Assembly: GCA_021390615.1 (NCBI GenBank)
Contig: JAJEJU010000023.1
Span: forward strand, 292,686 to 356,685
Reading direction: 5' to 3'
DNA from: Rhodanobacteraceae bacterium ZG21-1
GTDB taxonomy: Bacteria; Pseudomonadota; Gammaproteobacteria; Xanthomonadales; Rhodanobacteraceae
DNA: 64,000 bases
Position numbers and translations under genes: made by a program. Shown here piece by piece: positions 53,582-64,000 of the stretch (within the stretch, counting starts at the first letter, position 1; every line of letters begins with the position of its first letter). The notes beneath the pieces were generated by a model, which saw only the letters and a program-made list of their open reading frames with translations, was not told where the DNA came from and did not search any database.

Positions 53582-54144
53582 TCAGGTCCTGCCCGGGGCG
53601 GCACCGACCTGAGTGCTGCTAATCGGCTGGCCGTCACACCATTCGAAACGGAATACGAAGTACTGGCTGAACGGCGAGCGTTCGCTGCACGCCGGCAGGC
53701 CGCCGACTTCCGCGCGACGGATCGCCAGCGGCGTGAAGCGCCAGCCCGGCGCCGCCTGCCACGCCGCCGCGATGAAGGCGCGCCGCGCTGGGTCGGCCTG
53801 CGCCTCGTCCGCCACGATCATGTGGTGGACACGACCCTCACCGTTCACCGCCAGCTGCTTCGAAATCTCCACCGGCGGCAGCTGGCTGGCCAGCAAGGTC
53901 GCCAGCTAGATCGGCGCGGGATGCTCGAGCACGCTCGGCTGCACGGCGGTCTGTCCGGGCTGCAGCTAATCGTGCGACGTCGCGGCGTTGTCCTGTGCCG
54001 CCTCGCGATGGGACACGTCGCCCTGCCGCGAGCGCGCATTGACCAGGCTCGGCCGCAAGGACTGGCTGCAGGCCGTCAGCGCCAGCATCACCGCAGCGCT
54101 CGCGCTCCGACTGCACACGCTCCGACAGCACCCGCTGGATTCAT
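53582..54144 (-). pseudogene. lipoprotein pseudogene with a frameshift and two in-frame TAG codons
   Basis: The ATG at 54144 overlaps the stop of the DUF748 gene, but its frame ends after 18 codons (TGA 54088-54090). A shifted frame then shows a lipobox (LALTAC) and runs through TAG codons at 53966 and 53906 to a stop at 53582. The last 104 residues look like an ordinary protein domain ([20 protein letters not shown]). The three lesions make a dead gene likely; a restored protein would be about 187 residues. Both TAGs are one C-to-T change from CAG (Gln). Family unknown. Confidence 0.75.
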
Positions 54145-55226
54145 GACTTCGTCCCTTGCGCAGGCGACGGCTCCAGATGTTCCAGCGCCGGCGAATAGGC
54201 TTTGATAAAGGCGTTGCGCAGCACGCCGATGATGGCCTGGAAGGCGTCCAATTGCTTGTCGTCGATGCGTCCGCTGATCGGTATGCGGGTGGCGAACTGG
54301 TCCTTCGACTGGTTCTTGAACACCGACACGACGCCCTGGGCCAACGCCTCGTAGGCCAACTTGATCGGCCCCTTGTGATCCTGCTCCACGTCCTGCTTCC
54401 AACTGAACAGGCGCAGGTCGTGGAACAGCGGCTTGGCGTAGCCTTCCAGCTGGCCGTTCTTGGCTTCCAATTCCATGGTGAAGTCGCCGGCCCCACCGGC
54501 GAAGTCCAGCCCCGTGTACGCGCGCGCCAGGTCGTTCGCGCGGGTGAGCTGGATTCCGGTGGCGCGCAGCTGGTAGCTGAAATCGCCGTCGTGCTCGAGC
54601 GGATCGAAGCTGGCGTTGGCCTCCAGCGGCGCATCGCCGAGGATGCGCGCGGTGACGTGCAGCTTCGCCACGCGCTGGCCGGGCAGGCCGTCCAGGTTGG
54701 TGAGGTTGGTGATCGTGCCGTTTACCGCGGCCATCTTCAGATCGACGCGCGGCTGCGACACGAAATTCTGGAAGGTGACCGTGCCGTCGTGCACCTGCAG
54801 CTCTTCCAGGCGGATCGGCGCCAGCAGCTTCAGCTCGGTGCGCCAGTCCACGCCCTTGCCGGTCTGCTTCTCGCTCTCGCTGTGGCCGTCGATGAAATTC
54901 ACCGTCGGTGCGGTGAAATCCACCGTGCCGCGCAACATGCCGTGACCGAGCGCGCGCCAGCTCAGCGCGATGTCGGTGCGCTGCGCCTCGAACAGCGGCA
55001 CCGGCAGCTTGCCGGTCAGCTTGTCGACGCGCAGCGCCTTGACGCTGTAGGCACCGCGCCAGAGATGGATGTCGATGTCGTCGACATGGCCGCGGTAGTC
55101 GCCCATGCGCGCCATGCGGCCGTTGAGATAGCTCCTCACCGCATACGGCAGCGCAAGGCGTCCGGCCAGCAGCAGTATGGCCACGGCCAGCAGCGCGATC
55201 AGTTTGCGTCGATGCGGCATGCTCAC
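54141..55226 (-). CDS. DUF748/AsmA-like envelope protein
   Basis: A 361-residue protein with an N-terminal membrane segment (about 10-30) and a large periplasmic part. Motifs such as HVDDIDIHLWRGAYSVKALRV and ELQVHDGTVTFQNFVSQP are typical of DUF748 proteins related to AsmA, implicated in lipid transport or outer-membrane assembly. The stop codon overlaps the ATG of the lipoprotein pseudogene by 4 bases, so the two were once an operon. Confidence 0.78.
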   Translation of the reverse strand: MSMPHRRKLIALLAVAILLLAGRLALPYAVRSYLNGRMARMGDYRGHVDDIDIHLWRGAYSVKALRVDKLTGKLPVPLFEAQRTDIALSWRALGHGMLRGTVDFTAPTVNFIDGHSESEKQTGKGVDWRTELKLLAPIRLEELQVHDGTVTFQNFVSQPRVDLKMAAVNGTITNLTNLDGLPGQRVAKLHVTARILGDAPLEANASFDPLEHDGDFSYQLRATGIQLTRANDLARAYTGLDFAGGAGDFTMELEAKNGQLEGYAKPLFHDLRLFSWKQDVEQDHKGPIKLAYEALAQGVVSVFKNQSKDQFATRIPISGRIDDKQLDAFQAIIGVLRNAFIKAYSPALEHLEPSPAQGTKS

Positions 55227-55642
55227 GAGACGATTCGCCTGAGTCGGCCCTTGCGGGCGGCATCACCAGTCTAAGCGCCCGTGCCCGATCGCCCAACCGC
55301 TTGGGCTGCACTCTTGTAGCGATCGAGTCGCAGACTCGCGCGCATTCCAGCACTGGCGACTGCAGGGAGAAACGGCCGACCGCATCGACCAAAGGAATAA
55401 TCCTGAGTCGCGTGCTACCGCGTGATAAGCCTCTCCACTCGCGCTGGCAATGCATCGGCCAGCGCCATCACTCAGCCATGCATCGGCGTGCGCTCCCTGG
55501 TCCTGCTGGTCCGCACGCAAGTCGCAACAGTGGATCGCCGGGAATCTCTCGTGGATCGCGTCGCAGACGACAAGTGAGGCCGAAGCGGATTGCATGAGCC
55601 TGGATCGCCGCTGTCACGCCAGCGCCTAGGCATCCCGATGCC
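55227..55642. other. gene-free stretch between DUF748 gene and ATP synthase terminator
   Basis: About 415 bases with no supported gene. Short frames here have atypical codon use and many Cys and are rejected. A small hairpin (CGAGTC-GCA-GACTCG, 55324-55338) sits in the left part. No promoter or operator is convincing. Confidence 0.6.
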
Positions 55643-55680
55643 AAAAAACGACAACGCCGGCATCGAGCCGGCGTCGTCGG
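55643..55680 (-). terminator. intrinsic terminator of the ATP synthase operon
   Basis: On the minus strand a GC-rich stem (about 13 bases, around a TCGA-type centre) is followed by TTTTTT at 55648-55643. It lies 20 bases beyond the atpC stop and is the clearest terminator in the window. Confidence 0.9.
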
Positions 55681-55699
55681 GAACCGCGTTGGCGAGACC

Positions 55700-56125
55700 T
55701 CAGTGCTTGAGGTTCTTGCGCAGACGCTCCAGCGCCTGCAGCTGCGCCATGGCTTCGGCCAGCTTGGCCTGCGCCTCGGCGACGTCGATGGTGTCGCTGC
55801 GGTTGGCCAGGGCTTCCTGCGCCTCGCGCTTGGCCTGCTGCGCCGCCGCCTCGTCGAGGTCGGTCGCACGAACGGCGGTGTCAGCGAGTACCGTGACCAC
55901 CTGCGGCTGCACCTCGAGAATGCCGCCGGAGACGTAGAACTGCTGCCGCTCGCCGCTGACCAGCACCACGTCGACGTGGCCGGGCTTGAGGCGGGTGATC
56001 AGCGGCGCGTGGCGGGGCGTGATGCCCAGCTCGCCCAGCTCGCCGGTGGCGACCACCATCGTCGCCTCGCCGTGGAAAATCTCGGCCTCGGCGCTGACGA
56101 TGTCGCAACGGATGGTGTGGCTCAT
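55700..56125 (-). CDS. atpC: F1 ATP synthase epsilon subunit
   Basis: A 141-residue epsilon subunit. The N-terminal beta-sandwich holds [17 protein letters not shown] and [19 protein letters not shown]; the C-terminal part is the helical hairpin that regulates ATP hydrolysis. It is the last gene of the operon, 50 bases after atpD, and precedes the terminator. Confidence 0.96.
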   Translation of the reverse strand: MSHTIRCDIVSAEAEIFHGEATMVVATGELGELGITPRHAPLITRLKPGHVDVVLVSGERQQFYVSGGILEVQPQVVTVLADTAVRATDLDEAAAQQAKREAQEALANRSDTIDVAEAQAKLAEAMAQLQALERLRKNLKH

Positions 56126-56175
56126 GTTCGGTTATCCGCTTGGTGGGATGGCGGCGAAATCGCCGCCGGTCGCGC

Positions 56176-57711
<1,536 letters not shown>

Positions 57712-57727
57712 TCATGGATGATCGCAC

Positions 57728-58621
57728 TCATACCGCCGCGGCGCCGCCGACGATTTCCGAGATTTCCTGGGTGATCGCCGCCTGGCGCGCCTTGTTGTAG
57801 CTGAGCGTCAGCTCGCTGATCACCTTGCTGGCGTTGTCCGAGGCCGCCTTCATCGCCACCATGCGCGCGGCATGCTCGCTGGCGAGATTCTCCAGCACGC
57901 CCTGGTACACCACCGATTCGATGTAGCGACCCAGCACGTGCTCCAGCACGGTCGCTGCGTCGGGCTCGTAGATGTAGTCCCAGTCGTGCGCCTGCTCGAG
58001 CTTGGCGCCGGCCGAGGCCTCGAGCTCCTGCGCCACCAGCGGTAGCGGCAGCAGCGCATCGAGCGTCGGCTTCTGGGTCATCGTGTTGACGAAGTCGTTG
58101 TAGGCCAGGAACACGCGATCCAGGCCGTTCGCCGCATAGGCGTCCAGCACCACCTTGATCACGCCGACCAGCTGTTCCAGCTTGGGCCGCTCGCCCAGAT
58201 GGCTGGTGCTGCCGATCAGATTGACGCCCTTGAGTCGGCGGAAGAACGACACCGCCTTCTGGCCGATCGCCACCACGTCGACCTGCACGCCCTGGTCCTG
58301 CCACTCGCGGATCGCCGGCAGCAGGCGCCGGAACAGGTTCGAGTTCAGGCCGCCGCACAGACCGCGGTCGGTGGAGATCACCACGTAGGCGACCCGCGCG
58401 ACCTGCTTGCGCTCCTGCAGGAACGGATGGCTGAAGTCGGTGCTGGCTTGGGCCACGTGCGCGATCACCTTGCGCATCGAGCGCGCATAGGGCCGCGAGG
58501 CCTTCATCAGATCCTGCGCCTTGCGGATCTTCGAGGCCGAGACCATCTCCAGCGCACGCGTCACCTTGCGCATGTTCTGCGTGCTCTTGATCTTGGTTTT
58601 GATTTCGCGTCCGCTTGCCAC
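57728..58621 (-). CDS. atpG: F1 ATP synthase gamma subunit
   Basis: A 297-residue central stalk subunit. N-terminal [20 protein letters not shown] and C-terminal [20 protein letters not shown] are conserved. The start is GTG at 58621. It lies between atpA and atpD with gaps of 96 and 118 bases. Confidence 0.97.
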   Translation of the reverse strand: MASGREIKTKIKSTQNMRKVTRALEMVSASKIRKAQDLMKASRPYARSMRKVIAHVAQASTDFSHPFLQERKQVARVAYVVISTDRGLCGGLNSNLFRRLLPAIREWQDQGVQVDVVAIGQKAVSFFRRLKGVNLIGSTSHLGERPKLEQLVGVIKVVLDAYAANGLDRVFLAYNDFVNTMTQKPTLDALLPLPLVAQELEASAGAKLEQAHDWDYIYEPDAATVLEHVLGRYIESVVYQGVLENLASEHAARMVAMKAASDNASKVISELTLSYNKARQAAITQEISEIVGGAAAV

Positions 58622-58717
58622 GTTTGCCTCAACCTGTTTGGCCTATGCCGATGTGCTGCGCCGACTCCGGCCGGAGCAGCCGCCCGTTGCCGGACCGCCG
58701 CGCCGTCTGTTGCCTGC

Positions 58718-60268
<1,551 letters not shown>

Positions 60269-60347
60269 GGAGGGTTATCCTGAATTTTTGAAACGAGTCG
60301 CGTTGTTCGAGAGTACGGCCTGGGCCGCTTTGCTCTTCGCGTAAACC

Positions 60348-60881
60348 TTATGCCGTCAGCGCGCTGCTCAGCCGCGCCAGCCGCCCACGCACCGAGCCGT
60401 CGATCACTTCGCTGCCGGTATCGATCACCACGCCGCCGAGCAGCGACGCATCGACCCGGGTCTCCAGCTCGATCTCGCGCTTGAAACGGCGCTTCAGCGT
60501 CGTCTTCAGCTGCTCCGTCTGCGCGGCATCCAGCGCCATCGCGCTGGTCACCTTCACCAGCAGCTGCGACTCGGATTCGCGCCGGTAGCCTTCATACAGC
60601 TCGGCCACTTCGGGCAGCAGGGCCAGGCGACGCTGTTCGGCCAGCTCGGCGAGGAACTGCGCGAACGGCGTGTCGGCCGCCATGCCTTGAGGCAGGTGCA
60701 GCCCAACCAGCTGGTCCGGCAGAGCGCGCGGATCGTTGTTCAGCGCACTCACGCGCGCATCGCTGGCGACTGCGGCCGCGAACGCCAGCGCCTTCGACCA
60801 GCCATCCAGCGCGCCGGCCGCGCGCGCCAGCTCGAAAGCGGCGCGCGCGTAGGGACGGGCAAGGGTGATTGCCTGGGCCAT
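60348..60881 (-). CDS. atpH: F1 ATP synthase delta subunit
   Basis: A 177-residue delta subunit with the start ITLARPYARAAFELA and the C-terminal strand pair ETRVDASLLGGVVIDTGSEV. It joins the peripheral stalk to F1. It begins 3 bases after the atpF stop. Confidence 0.96.
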   Translation of the reverse strand: MAQAITLARPYARAAFELARAAGALDGWSKALAFAAAVASDARVSALNNDPRALPDQLVGLHLPQGMAADTPFAQFLAELAEQRRLALLPEVAELYEGYRRESESQLLVKVTSAMALDAAQTEQLKTTLKRRFKREIELETRVDASLLGGVVIDTGSEVIDGSVRGRLARLSSALTA

Positions 60882-60884
60882 GGA

Positions 60885-61358
60885 TTAGATCTCGGCCGCG
60901 AGCTGGTCGAGCAGCGCCTTGTGCGCCGACGGATCGATCTCGCGCTGCACGATCTTCGAGGCACCCTGCACCGCCAGTTCGCCCACGCGCTGGCGCAGCT
61001 CTTCGCGCGCGCGCTGGGCCATCGAGGCGATGTCGTCCTGCGCGGCGGCCTTCAGCCGGTTGATCTCGGCGATCGCGTCGGCGCGGGCCTTGTCCAGGAT
61101 CTGGTTGGCCTGCTGCTGGGCGCGGTCGATGATCTCGGACGACTGCTGGCGCGCCGCCTTGATCTCGGCAGCCACCTTGCTGTCGGCGTCGCGCAGTTCG
61201 GCGTGCGCGCGCTCGGCAGCGCTGAGGCCTTCGGCGATCTTCAGCTGGCGCTGTTCGATGGCCTTGGTCAGCGGCGGCCAGATGTACTTCGCGGTGAACC
61301 AGATCAGGATGGCGAACGAGAGCGCTTGCCCGAGCAGGCTTTGGTAAGTGATATCCAC
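60885..61358 (-). CDS. atpF: Fo ATP synthase b subunit
   Basis: A 157-residue peripheral stalk subunit. Residues about 5-25 form the single membrane helix ([20 protein letters not shown]) and the rest a long charged coiled coil. The start codon is GTG at 61358. Length fits the short b-type subunit. Confidence 0.95.
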   Translation of the reverse strand: MDITYQSLLGQALSFAILIWFTAKYIWPPLTKAIEQRQLKIAEGLSAAERAHAELRDADSKVAAEIKAARQQSSEIIDRAQQQANQILDKARADAIAEINRLKAAAQDDIASMAQRAREELRQRVGELAVQGASKIVQREIDPSAHKALLDQLAAEI

Positions 61359-61427
61359 GACGGTCTTCCGTTGGCGGTTACAAGACGTGCGCTGGCGCCG
61401 CCATCGCGGCGCCGGGGCAGCGTGAAA

Positions 61428-61712
<285 letters not shown>

Positions 61713-61746
61713 CTAGATTAAAAGCGTTGTTCGCGGGACAGAAAGT

Positions 61747-62997
<1,251 letters not shown>

Positions 62998-63008
62998 CTA
63001 TCTCCGAA

Positions 63009-63038
63009 AGTATATCAGCGCGCCCTTTGCACGGACAA
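63009..63038 (-). promoter_or_regulatory. sigma-70 promoter of the ATP synthase operon
   Basis: On the minus strand TTGTCC (63038-63033) and TATACT (63014-63009) are 18 bases apart, with TG one base before the -10 box (extended -10). Transcription should start near 63002, leaving about 60 bases before atpI. A short inverted repeat GTGCGG-TT-CCGCAC (62951-62964) lies in this leader. Confidence 0.7.
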
Positions 63039-63079
63039 CCGTGCCGGACCGCGTCGCCAGGCTTGCCACGCAGCGCACA

Positions 63080-63112
63080 TAAAAAAGGGCCGGACTTGGC
63101 GTCCGGCCCTTG
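63080..63112 (-). terminator. intrinsic terminator of the phasin gene
   Basis: On the minus strand an 11-base GC-rich perfect stem (63085-63095 with 63101-63111) around a 5-base loop is followed by TTTTTTAT. It lies 23 bases beyond the phasin stop and just upstream of the atp promoter, separating the two units. Confidence 0.92.
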
Positions 63113-63134
63113 GCTTTTCTTGCGACAGCTCGAA

Positions 63135-63527
63135 TTACTTGCCCGAGGCAGCCTTCTTGACCGCAACCACCGGCGCCGCGACGGCGTCGTTGGCGGCGTG
63201 CTGCTGCTCCTGCACCAGCGCGCCCAGGGTCTCGGCGGTCTTCTGGGTCACGGCGATCACTTCCTGCGACAGCGCGACGGTGTGCTCGGCCTGCTCGCGG
63301 GTCAGGGCGCTGCCCTTTTCCCACAGCGTGCGCAGACCGTCGAGGTCGCGCGTCTCGAACACTTCGGCGACGAACTGGGCAGTGGCGTGCGACTGCTTCT
63401 CGAGCGCCTTGATCTGCAGCTCGGCGACCTGCTCCAGACCCTTCAGGGCGACCGACTGGGCCTTGAAGGCGCTGTCGGTGAGCTGCTTGGCATAGGCAAA
63501 GATCTGGGAGTTGAATTGCTGAGTCAT
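63135..63527 (-). CDS. phasin family protein
   Basis: A 130-residue helical protein with the phasin core (AYAKQLTDSAFKAQSVALKG, QIKALEKQSHATAQFVAEVF) and an Ala/Lys-rich tail similar to histone-like ends. Phasins coat polyhydroxyalkanoate granules, though related proteins occur in genomes without granules; no PHA synthase gene is in the window. Strong ribosome site GGGGA precedes ATG 63527. Confidence 0.9.
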   Translation of the reverse strand: MTQQFNSQIFAYAKQLTDSAFKAQSVALKGLEQVAELQIKALEKQSHATAQFVAEVFETRDLDGLRTLWEKGSALTREQAEHTVALSQEVIAVTQKTAETLGALVQEQQHAANDAVAAPVVAVKKAASGK

Positions 63528-63562
63528 GATGTTCCCCTCGCGGGAGTGAGTTGATGGGACAC

Positions 63563-63591
63563 ACTCTAGCAAGGGTTTTTGTGCAGTGCAA
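63563..63591 (-). promoter_or_regulatory. sigma-70 promoter of the phasin gene
   Basis: On the minus strand TTGCAC (63591-63586) and TAGAGT (63568-63563) are separated by 17 bases. The transcript would begin near 63556, about 29 bases before the ATG at 63527. The upstream 80 bases are AT-rich. Confidence 0.75.
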
Positions 63592-63677
63592 TAAATTTCT
63601 TCGGCACGCTCAGGATTCGTTTATGTCACACAATTAAAACAGTGACTTATATCACAAGTCTTCCGTGCGGCGACGCA

Positions 63678-64000
63678 TCAAAAACTGGCTCGGCTGCAGC
63701 TGGCCCCGGAGGTGCAGGTCTCGTGCACGACCACCTTGTCCAGGCCGGGCAAGCTCGGCTGCAGGCGCCGCCAGATCCAGCGCGCCAGCATCTCGCTGGT
63801 CGGATTCTCCAGACCTTCGATGTCATTCAGATAATGGTGGTCGAGCTGCTCGTAGATCGGCGCGAAGGCGCTCTTCACGTCGGCGAAGTCCATCACCCAG
63901 CCCAGCTGGGCATCCGGCTCGCCTTCGACATGGATCTCGACCCGGAAGGAATGCCCGTGCAGTCGCGCGCATTTATGGCCGGGCGGCACATGCGGAAGGC
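63678..64000 (-). CDS. queD: 6-carboxytetrahydropterin synthase (QueD), C-terminal part
   Basis: The visible 100-plus residues are the end of a QueD/PTPS-family enzyme that makes 6-carboxytetrahydropterin for queuosine synthesis. The catalytic Cys and zinc His residues are in [16 protein letters not shown], the DFADVKSAF and LDHHYLNDI blocks follow, and the C-terminal ETCTSGA signature is present. The start lies beyond the right edge. The final residues SCSRASF differ from the usual short end after ETCTSG. Confidence 0.92.
   Translation of the reverse strand, partial: LPHVPPGHKCARLHGHSFRVEIHVEGEPDAQLGWVMDFADVKSAFAPIYEQLDHHYLNDIEGLENPTSEMLARWIWRRLQPSLPGLDKVVVHETCTSGASCSRASF

Noticed and set aside
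53906..53968. Two in-frame TAG codons as programmed recoding
   Set aside because: No pyrrolysine system is expected in this group and a separate frameshift also interrupts the frame; decay explains all three lesions.
55263..55595. Minus-strand 110-codon frame upstream of the atp terminator
   Set aside because: Many Cys, unusual codon use, no ribosome site and no recognisable motif; treated as non-coding.

Overview
The window is GC-rich chromosomal DNA of a gammaproteobacterium, most likely order Xanthomonadales (Lysobacterales) and probably near Rhodanobacteraceae. Reasons: a XanB2-like chorismatase beside aryl-polyene (xanthomonadin-type) pigment genes, a ubiJ-ubiB pair and a ubiK gene, a standard atpIBEFHAGDC operon, rdgC, yifB/comM and an aceBA glyoxylate pair with a divergent LysR regulator. 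No rRNA, tRNA, CRISPR array, insertion sequence or prophage was found. Almost all of it is dense housekeeping sequence with short intergenic gaps.

Layout. 1-9.7 kb: 3' part of an M1 aminopeptidase, alpha/beta hydrolase, ICMT-like methyltransferase, YgjP-like peptidase, rdgC, an aspartate/aromatic aminotransferase coupled to ttcA, a YdcH-like protein, a YdcF-like protein and a WG-repeat lipoprotein. 9.7-17.5 kb, minus strand: pssA, an ECF sigma factor with membrane partners, then a MarR-controlled FUSC/DUF1656/HlyD efflux operon and a DUF4156 lipoprotein. 17.6-26.8 kb: M16 peptidase, a small membrane protein behind a sigma-54 promoter, trmL, ubiJ-ubiB, a zinc-ribbon protein, truC, arfB, an acyltransferase and a LysE exporter. 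26.9-32.0 kb: a tight six-gene operon with three GT-B-type glycosyltransferases and three unrecognised proteins. 32.0-44.8 kb: LysR, aceB-aceA, a Na+/H+ antiporter with a long structured leader, yifB, ubiK, glnK, gpmA, a repeat protein, hemF and a second YdcF-like gene.

44.8-51.7 kb is a compact aryl-polyene/xanthomonadin-like locus: ketosynthase, chain-length-factor-like protein, family-2 glycosyltransferase, two hotdog dehydratases, LpxL-like acyltransferase, membrane protein, acyl carrier protein and a XanB2-like chorismatase. Ketoreductase, starter-activating ligase and exporter are not in the window. 51.6-55.2 kb: GNAT protein, glmU, a lipoprotein pseudogene with three lesions and a DUF748/AsmA-like protein. 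55.6-63.0 kb: the complete ATP synthase operon with promoter and terminator. 63.0-64 kb: a phasin gene with promoter and terminator, and the start-truncated queD.

The most unusual signals are the sigma-54 promoter with upstream TGTCCGCG repeats driving a 73-residue membrane protein, the six-gene glycosyltransferase operon, a G-quadruplex motif inside a hairpin loop in the antiporter leader, and the reduced pigment cluster. Apart from the pigment locus, the genes are mostly independent housekeeping units; coupling by 4-base overlaps is common (sigma/partner, ubiJ/ubiB, arfB/acyltransferase, ketosynthase/chain-length factor and the dehydratase-membrane protein series).
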